Shown here: positions 55,630 to 64,000 of the stretch, in pieces
Position numbering within the stretch: the first letter of the stretch is position 1
Layout: each line of letters starts with the position of its first letter
Program-made: the position numbers and the translations under genes
NCBI GenBank assembly: GCA_034766995.1
Contig: JAWJWD010000019.1
Location: 1 to 64,000, forward strand
From: Acanthacorydalis orientalis
Lineage: Eukaryota > Arthropoda > Insecta > Megaloptera > Corydalidae
Direction of reading: 5' to 3'
DNA length: 64,000 nucleotides
Notes under the pieces: model-generated
What the model saw: the letters and a program-made list of their open reading frames with translations, nothing else
What the model was told of the DNA's origin: nothing
Database searches by the model: none

Positions 55630-55701
55630 ATATCAATCATGCCATTCAATCTTTGAAAACAAATTTGTCTATTTATATATTTGTATCTTACTTTAAATTT
55701 A
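53664..55701 (+). repeat. HOR unit 26 (2,038 bp)
   Basis: Standard organisation. Markers: I1 type A, Tyr codon, TG8. Confidence 0.95.
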
Positions 55702-57632
55702 GAATCTGCTCTTATTGTACGTTATTATAGTAGATTTTGAGTTCCCTTAGTCTGATTTTGAAGTAAAATTACTGCTAGTTGAATTTAAATCATACACTAT
55801 ACGAGTACAATTGAGACGTACGTTTCAGTGCAAACGTATCACAGGTTAGATTTTGTAACAGATATTAAAATTACAATCTGCTCTTATTGTTTACTTTTAT
55901 TGTATATTTAGACTCTCTTCAATTGGAAGTTGAAGTATAATTACTGCCAGTTTAATTTAAATCATCCATAATAAGATTATATTTGACGTATGTTTTCAGT
56001 TCAAATGTAGCTTATCTAAAATTTGAAATCAGTAAAAATATTAGAATCTGCTCTTATTGAATACACTTATTATATATTTGTAGGTTCCTGACGTATGATT
56101 TACTTTATCCTGATATTATCCTTTTTTTTTTAATTAAAAAAGTTTCCTAAATCGGGACCTGGTTGTAAACGGCAAAACTTGAAACTTGCCAGACCACCTC
56201 ATTTCTCGATAACGTAGTTAGAGTTCTCATTTACCGACCACAAAGTCTACAGGAAAATTCAAATTTAATTTTTAATTAAAGAATTAAAATATATTCTCTT
56301 ATTATATAAATTAATTAAAGACTAGGAGTCTTCTCCTTTGTATATTTAGACTTCCCTTAGTTTGAATTTGAAGCAAAATTACTGCTAGTATACTTTGAAA
56401 CATATATTATGTGAATATTCATATCAGGAATGTTTTTATTACAAATGTAGAACACCTAGAAATTGAAACGAGAATAAAAATTAGAGTCTGCTCTTATTCT
56501 ACGTTATTATAGTATATTTAGAGTTCCCTTAGTTTGAATTTGAAGAAAAATTACTGCTAGTATACTTTGAAACATATATTATGTGAATATTCATATCAGG
56601 AATGTTTTATTACAAATGTAGAACACCTAGAAATTGAAACGAGAATAAAAATTAGAGTCTGCTCTTATTCTACGTTATTATAGTATATTTGGAGTTCCCT
56701 TAGTTAGATTTTGAAGTAAAATTACTGCCAGTTGAATTTAAATCGTACATTATACGGGTTTAATTGAGACCTACGTTTCAGTGCAACGTATAATCACAGT
56801 TAAAAATTTTGTAATAGATACTAAAACTATAATCTACTCTCATTGTATGTTTTAATAGTATATTTAGAGTTCTCTTACTAGGTATTTCATGTAAAACTAC
56901 TGCATCTAATTTAAATCATACACTATACGAGTACAATTGAGACGTACGTTTCAGTGCAAACGTATCACAGGTTAGATTTTGTAACAGATATTAAAATTAC
57001 AATCTGCTCTTATTGTTTACTTTTATTGTATATTTAGACTCTCTTCAATTGGAAGTTGAAGTATAATTACTGCCAGTTTAATTTAAATCATCCATAATAA
57101 GATTATATTTGACATATGTTTTCAGTTCAAATGTAGGTTATCTAAAATTTGAAATCAGTAAAAATATTTGAATCTGCTCTTACTGAATACACTTATTATA
57201 TATTTGGAGGTTCCTTACGTATCATTTTCTTTATCCTGATTGTATTTGTATATTTGTCTGTTCTGTATTTGTTATTTATATAATACTATGTCTGTTTTTA
57301 TTGTTTGTATAATGCTTCACAACACTTTGTCTATATCATGTGCAGGTCAATGCTTCACAGCGCGTTACATTTATATAAGATTTGGAAAATTATATAAACC
57401 TACAGCCATGAACTTTCGTGTCTGTGAAATTACACATTTATTTATTCAGTCGTGTCTAGTTTTTGAGACGATATGGTTGCTGCATATTACTGTTGTAAGA
57501 TATACACTTTAATAGATATTTTCTTTAATTTTATTCGATTATAGTTTCAATACAATACGTAATTTACTTCTTAGTGTAAATATATTTTGATATAATTTAT
57601 GAATATTTCTAAATATAATATATATATATAAA

Positions 57633-57668
<36 letters not shown>

Positions 57669-57740
57669 ATATCAATCATGCCATTCAATCTTTGAAAACA
57701 AATTTGTCTATTTATATATTTGTATCTTACTTTAAATTTA
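55702..57740 (+). repeat. HOR unit 27 (2,039 bp)
   Basis: Standard organisation. Markers: I1 type C with T10, Tyr codon, TG8. First of four units indistinguishable at every marker scored. Confidence 0.95.
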
Positions 57741-59671
57741 GAATCTGCTCTTATTGTACGTTATTATAGTAGATTTTGAGTTCCCTTAGTCTGATTTTGA
57801 AGTAAAATTACTGCTAGTTGAATTTAAATCATACACTATACGAGTACAATTGAGACGTACGTTTCAGTGCAAACGTATCACAGGTTAGATTTTGTAACAG
57901 ATATTAAAATTACAATCTGCTCTTATTGTTTACTTTTATTGTATATTTAGACTCTCTTCAATTGGAAGTTGAAGTATAATTACTGCCAGTTTAATTTAAA
58001 TCATCCATAATAAGATTATATTTGACGTATGTTTTCAGTTCAAATGTAGCTTATCTAAAATTTGAAATCAGTAAAAATATTAGAATCTGCTCTTATTGAA
58101 TACACTTATTATATATTTGTAGGTTCCTGACGTATGATTTACTTTATCCTGATATTATCCTTTTTTTTTTAATTAAAAAAGTTTCCTAAATCGGGACCTG
58201 GTTGTAAACGGCAAAACTTGAAACTTGCCAGACCACCTCATTTCTCGATAACGTAGTTAGAGTTCTCATTTACCGACCACAAAGTCTACAGGAAAATTCA
58301 AATTTAATTTTTAATTAAAGAATTAAAATATATTCTCTTATTATATAAATTAATTAAAGACTAGGAGTCTTCTCCTTTGTATATTTAGACTTCCCTTAGT
58401 TTGAATTTGAAGCAAAATTACTGCTAGTATACTTTGAAACATATATTATGTGAATATTCATATCAGGAATGTTTTTATTACAAATGTAGAACACCTAGAA
58501 ATTGAAACGAGAATAAAAATTAGAGTCTGCTCTTATTCTACGTTATTATAGTATATTTAGAGTTCCCTTAGTTTGAATTTGAAGAAAAATTACTGCTAGT
58601 ATACTTTGAAACATATATTATGTGAATATTCATATCAGGAATGTTTTATTACAAATGTAGAACACCTAGAAATTGAAACGAGAATAAAAATTAGAGTCTG
58701 CTCTTATTCTACGTTATTATAGTATATTTGGAGTTCCCTTAGTTAGATTTTGAAGTAAAATTACTGCCAGTTGAATTTAAATCGTACATTATACGGGTTT
58801 AATTGAGACCTACGTTTCAGTGCAACGTATAATCACAGTTAAAAATTTTGTAATAGATACTAAAACTATAATCTACTCTCATTGTATGTTTTAATAGTAT
58901 ATTTAGAGTTCTCTTACTAGGTATTTCATGTAAAACTACTGCATCTAATTTAAATCATACACTATACGAGTACAATTGAGACGTACGTTTCAGTGCAAAC
59001 GTATCACAGGTTAGATTTTGTAACAGATATTAAAATTACAATCTGCTCTTATTGTTTACTTTTATTGTATATTTAGACTCTCTTCAATTGGAAGTTGAAG
59101 TATAATTACTGCCAGTTTAATTTAAATCATCCATAATAAGATTATATTTGACATATGTTTTCAGTTCAAATGTAGGTTATCTAAAATTTGAAATCAGTAA
59201 AAATATTTGAATCTGCTCTTACTGAATACACTTATTATATATTTGGAGGTTCCTTACGTATCATTTTCTTTATCCTGATTGTATTTGTATATTTGTCTGT
59301 TCTGTATTTGTTATTTATATAATACTATGTCTGTTTTTATTGTTTGTATAATGCTTCACAACACTTTGTCTATATCATGTGCAGGTCAATGCTTCACAGC
59401 GCGTTACATTTATATAAGATTTGGAAAATTATATAAACCTACAGCCATGAACTTTCGTGTCTGTGAAATTACACATTTATTTATTCAGTCGTGTCTAGTT
59501 TTTGAGACGATATGGTTGCTGCATATTACTGTTGTAAGATATACACTTTAATAGATATTTTCTTTAATTTTATTCGATTATAGTTTCAATACAATACGTA
59601 ATTTACTTCTTAGTGTAAATATATTTTGATATAATTTATGAATATTTCTAAATATAATATATATATATAAA

Positions 59672-59707
<36 letters not shown>

Positions 59708-59779
59708 ATATCAATCATGCCATTCAATCTTTGAAAACAAATTTGTCTATTTATATATTTGTATCTTACTTTAAATTTA
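57741..59779 (+). repeat. HOR unit 28 (2,039 bp)
   Basis: Same length and markers as unit 27: I1 type C with T10, Tyr codon, TG8. Confidence 0.95.
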
Positions 59780-61710
59780 GAATCTGCTCTTATTGTACGT
59801 TATTATAGTAGATTTTGAGTTCCCTTAGTCTGATTTTGAAGTAAAATTACTGCTAGTTGAATTTAAATCATACACTATACGAGTACAATTGAGACGTACG
59901 TTTCAGTGCAAACGTATCACAGGTTAGATTTTGTAACAGATATTAAAATTACAATCTGCTCTTATTGTTTACTTTTATTGTATATTTAGACTCTCTTCAA
60001 TTGGAAGTTGAAGTATAATTACTGCCAGTTTAATTTAAATCATCCATAATAAGATTATATTTGACGTATGTTTTCAGTTCAAATGTAGCTTATCTAAAAT
60101 TTGAAATCAGTAAAAATATTAGAATCTGCTCTTATTGAATACACTTATTATATATTTGTAGGTTCCTGACGTATGATTTACTTTATCCTGATATTATCCT
60201 TTTTTTTTTAATTAAAAAAGTTTCCTAAATCGGGACCTGGTTGTAAACGGCAAAACTTGAAACTTGCCAGACCACCTCATTTCTCGATAACGTAGTTAGA
60301 GTTCTCATTTACCGACCACAAAGTCTACAGGAAAATTCAAATTTAATTTTTAATTAAAGAATTAAAATATATTCTCTTATTATATAAATTAATTAAAGAC
60401 TAGGAGTCTTCTCCTTTGTATATTTAGACTTCCCTTAGTTTGAATTTGAAGCAAAATTACTGCTAGTATACTTTGAAACATATATTATGTGAATATTCAT
60501 ATCAGGAATGTTTTTATTACAAATGTAGAACACCTAGAAATTGAAACGAGAATAAAAATTAGAGTCTGCTCTTATTCTACGTTATTATAGTATATTTAGA
60601 GTTCCCTTAGTTTGAATTTGAAGAAAAATTACTGCTAGTATACTTTGAAACATATATTATGTGAATATTCATATCAGGAATGTTTTATTACAAATGTAGA
60701 ACACCTAGAAATTGAAACGAGAATAAAAATTAGAGTCTGCTCTTATTCTACGTTATTATAGTATATTTGGAGTTCCCTTAGTTAGATTTTGAAGTAAAAT
60801 TACTGCCAGTTGAATTTAAATCGTACATTATACGGGTTTAATTGAGACCTACGTTTCAGTGCAACGTATAATCACAGTTAAAAATTTTGTAATAGATACT
60901 AAAACTATAATCTACTCTCATTGTATGTTTTAATAGTATATTTAGAGTTCTCTTACTAGGTATTTCATGTAAAACTACTGCATCTAATTTAAATCATACA
61001 CTATACGAGTACAATTGAGACGTACGTTTCAGTGCAAACGTATCACAGGTTAGATTTTGTAACAGATATTAAAATTACAATCTGCTCTTATTGTTTACTT
61101 TTATTGTATATTTAGACTCTCTTCAATTGGAAGTTGAAGTATAATTACTGCCAGTTTAATTTAAATCATCCATAATAAGATTATATTTGACATATGTTTT
61201 CAGTTCAAATGTAGGTTATCTAAAATTTGAAATCAGTAAAAATATTTGAATCTGCTCTTACTGAATACACTTATTATATATTTGGAGGTTCCTTACGTAT
61301 CATTTTCTTTATCCTGATTGTATTTGTATATTTGTCTGTTCTGTATTTGTTATTTATATAATACTATGTCTGTTTTTATTGTTTGTATAATGCTTCACAA
61401 CACTTTGTCTATATCATGTGCAGGTCAATGCTTCACAGCGCGTTACATTTATATAAGATTTGGAAAATTATATAAACCTACAGCCATGAACTTTCGTGTC
61501 TGTGAAATTACACATTTATTTATTCAGTCGTGTCTAGTTTTTGAGACGATATGGTTGCTGCATATTACTGTTGTAAGATATACACTTTAATAGATATTTT
61601 CTTTAATTTTATTCGATTATAGTTTCAATACAATACGTAATTTACTTCTTAGTGTAAATATATTTTGATATAATTTATGAATATTTCTAAATATAATATA
61701 TATATATAAA

Positions 61711-61746
<36 letters not shown>

Positions 61747-61818
61747 ATATCAATCATGCCATTCAATCTTTGAAAACAAATTTGTCTATTTATATATTTG
61801 TATCTTACTTTAAATTTA
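59780..61818 (+). repeat. HOR unit 29 (2,039 bp)
   Basis: Same length and markers as unit 27: I1 type C with T10, Tyr codon, TG8. Confidence 0.95.
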
Positions 61819-63749
61819 GAATCTGCTCTTATTGTACGTTATTATAGTAGATTTTGAGTTCCCTTAGTCTGATTTTGAAGTAAAATTACTGCTAGTTGAA
61901 TTTAAATCATACACTATACGAGTACAATTGAGACGTACGTTTCAGTGCAAACGTATCACAGGTTAGATTTTGTAACAGATATTAAAATTACAATCTGCTC
62001 TTATTGTTTACTTTTATTGTATATTTAGACTCTCTTCAATTGGAAGTTGAAGTATAATTACTGCCAGTTTAATTTAAATCATCCATAATAAGATTATATT
62101 TGACGTATGTTTTCAGTTCAAATGTAGCTTATCTAAAATTTGAAATCAGTAAAAATATTAGAATCTGCTCTTATTGAATACACTTATTATATATTTGTAG
62201 GTTCCTGACGTATGATTTACTTTATCCTGATATTATCCTTTTTTTTTTAATTAAAAAAGTTTCCTAAATCGGGACCTGGTTGTAAACGGCAAAACTTGAA
62301 ACTTGCCAGACCACCTCATTTCTCGATAACGTAGTTAGAGTTCTCATTTACCGACCACAAAGTCTACAGGAAAATTCAAATTTAATTTTTAATTAAAGAA
62401 TTAAAATATATTCTCTTATTATATAAATTAATTAAAGACTAGGAGTCTTCTCCTTTGTATATTTAGACTTCCCTTAGTTTGAATTTGAAGCAAAATTACT
62501 GCTAGTATACTTTGAAACATATATTATGTGAATATTCATATCAGGAATGTTTTTATTACAAATGTAGAACACCTAGAAATTGAAACGAGAATAAAAATTA
62601 GAGTCTGCTCTTATTCTACGTTATTATAGTATATTTAGAGTTCCCTTAGTTTGAATTTGAAGAAAAATTACTGCTAGTATACTTTGAAACATATATTATG
62701 TGAATATTCATATCAGGAATGTTTTATTACAAATGTAGAACACCTAGAAATTGAAACGAGAATAAAAATTAGAGTCTGCTCTTATTCTACGTTATTATAG
62801 TATATTTGGAGTTCCCTTAGTTAGATTTTGAAGTAAAATTACTGCCAGTTGAATTTAAATCGTACATTATACGGGTTTAATTGAGACCTACGTTTCAGTG
62901 CAACGTATAATCACAGTTAAAAATTTTGTAATAGATACTAAAACTATAATCTACTCTCATTGTATGTTTTAATAGTATATTTAGAGTTCTCTTACTAGGT
63001 ATTTCATGTAAAACTACTGCATCTAATTTAAATCATACACTATACGAGTACAATTGAGACGTACGTTTCAGTGCAAACGTATCACAGGTTAGATTTTGTA
63101 ACAGATATTAAAATTACAATCTGCTCTTATTGTTTACTTTTATTGTATATTTAGACTCTCTTCAATTGGAAGTTGAAGTATAATTACTGCCAGTTTAATT
63201 TAAATCATCCATAATAAGATTATATTTGACATATGTTTTCAGTTCAAATGTAGGTTATCTAAAATTTGAAATCAGTAAAAATATTTGAATCTGCTCTTAC
63301 TGAATACACTTATTATATATTTGGAGGTTCCTTACGTATCATTTTCTTTATCCTGATTGTATTTGTATATTTGTCTGTTCTGTATTTGTTATTTATATAA
63401 TACTATGTCTGTTTTTATTGTTTGTATAATGCTTCACAACACTTTGTCTATATCATGTGCAGGTCAATGCTTCACAGCGCGTTACATTTATATAAGATTT
63501 GGAAAATTATATAAACCTACAGCCATGAACTTTCGTGTCTGTGAAATTACACATTTATTTATTCAGTCGTGTCTAGTTTTTGAGACGATATGGTTGCTGC
63601 ATATTACTGTTGTAAGATATACACTTTAATAGATATTTTCTTTAATTTTATTCGATTATAGTTTCAATACAATACGTAATTTACTTCTTAGTGTAAATAT
63701 ATTTTGATATAATTTATGAATATTTCTAAATATAATATATATATATAAA

Positions 63750-63785
<36 letters not shown>

Positions 63786-63857
63786 ATATCAATCATGCCA
63801 TTCAATCTTTGAAAACAAATTTGTCTATTTATATATTTGTATCTTACTTTAAATTTA
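61819..63857 (+). repeat. HOR unit 30 (2,039 bp)
   Basis: Same length and markers as unit 27: I1 type C with T10, Tyr codon, TG8. Last complete unit. Confidence 0.95.
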
Positions 63858-64000
63858 GAATCTGCTCTTATTGTACGTTATTATAGTAGATTTTGAGTTC
63901 CCTTAGTCTGATTTTGAAGTAAAATTACTGCTAGTTGAATTTAAATCATACACTATACGAGTACAATTGAGACGTACGTTTCAGTGCAAACGTATCACAG
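63858..64000 (+). repeat. Partial unit at right edge: most of monomer M1
   Basis: Starts with the M1 head and runs to the middle of M1, where the window ends. It includes the ACGTACGT palindrome. The array evidently continues. Confidence 0.95.

Larger units (their letters stand above)
1..64000 (+). repeat. Higher-order satellite array, ~2.04-kb unit, 30 complete copies
   Basis: The whole window is head-to-tail copies of one unit of about 2,037 bp, all in the same orientation, with no unique sequence between copies and none at either edge. Of the 30 complete units, 27 are 2,033-2,040 bp; the others are 2,209, 3,161 and 3,333 bp because of internal duplications. Copies differ by a handful of substitutions and by 1-4-bp length changes in A/T or TG/TA runs, so they are almost identical over 64 kb, the signature of concerted evolution. 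Each unit is itself built from about nine ~170-bp monomers, making this a higher-order repeat. Near-nucleosomal monomer length, AT richness and lack of genes fit heterochromatic satellite (centromeric, pericentromeric or sex-linked), but chromosomal position cannot be read from the sequence. I do not recognise the family. Confidence 0.97.

Noticed and set aside
1676..63629. Thirty 90-residue plus-strand reading frames as genes
   Set aside because: All are the same stretch of block I2, once per unit, and the 90-residue form begins with TTG rather than ATG. Conservation matches the surrounding satellite, no domain is recognisable, and no other gene features support coding.
1..64000. CRISPR array
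   Set aside because: Repeats are ~170 bp and ~2 kb with no short direct repeats separated by unique spacers, and there are no cas genes.
1..64000. Tandem rDNA, histone or other multicopy gene cluster
   Set aside because: The unit is AT-rich, has no rRNA-like GC-rich conserved stretches, no tRNA-like boxes and no long reading frame on either strand.
1..64000. Telomeric repeats (TTAGG or TTAGGG)
   Set aside because: Only isolated matches such as 'cccttag' inside monomers occur; there are no tandem runs.

Overview
The window is one uninterrupted tandem satellite array from a eukaryotic nuclear genome. I see no protein-coding gene, tRNA, rRNA, CRISPR array or unique flanking DNA. The array enters at base 1 and leaves at base 64000 mid-unit, so it is longer than 64 kb. 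The DNA is strongly AT-rich by eye (not counted). The layout (kilobase-scale higher-order repeat, near-identical copies, AT/TG microsatellite inside each unit) is typical of heterochromatin such as centromeric, pericentromeric or sex-chromosome satellite. Species cannot be read from it; an invertebrate is plausible but not shown.

The array is a higher-order repeat (HOR) of about 2,037 bp. There are 30 complete head-to-tail units, all in the same orientation, plus partial units at both edges. Phasing each unit at its first 'gaatctgctc' motif gives starts at 139, 2175, 4212, 6248, 8285, 11618, 13657, 15693, 18854, 21063 and so on to 63858. Inside a unit are nine related monomers of about 170 bp (M1-M9), most opening with a variant of 'RAATCTGCTCTTATTG'. 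Two blocks in the unit are not monomer-like. Block I1 (about 210 bp) has imperfect inverted ends resembling a small foldback or MITE-type element. Block I2 (about 500 bp) carries a (TA)n(TG)n(TA)n microsatellite and a 74-codon ATG reading frame. Order: M1-M2-M3(truncated)-I1-M4-M5-M6-M7-M8-M9(truncated)-I2.

Each unit also contains an internal duplication. A 333-bp segment (end of M1, all of M2, truncated M3) recurs as end of M7, M8, truncated M9, about 1,125 bp downstream. This explains the array's size variants. Three units are abnormally long: 3,333, 3,161 and 2,209 bp. The excesses match +1,124 plus +171, +1,124, and +171 bp. These are the products expected from unequal exchange between the two 333-bp blocks, and between the adjacent 171-bp monomers M4/M5/M6. 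The junctions can be read directly from block-specific bases.

The remaining variation is a few diagnostic positions: three main I1 haplotypes, a Y/C codon in I2, two SNPs in M6/M7, and TG8/TG9. They are partly linked and partly shuffled, as expected from ongoing unequal crossing-over and short gene conversion. The last four complete units (55702-63857) share every marker I scored and one length (2,039 bp), suggesting recent local amplification.
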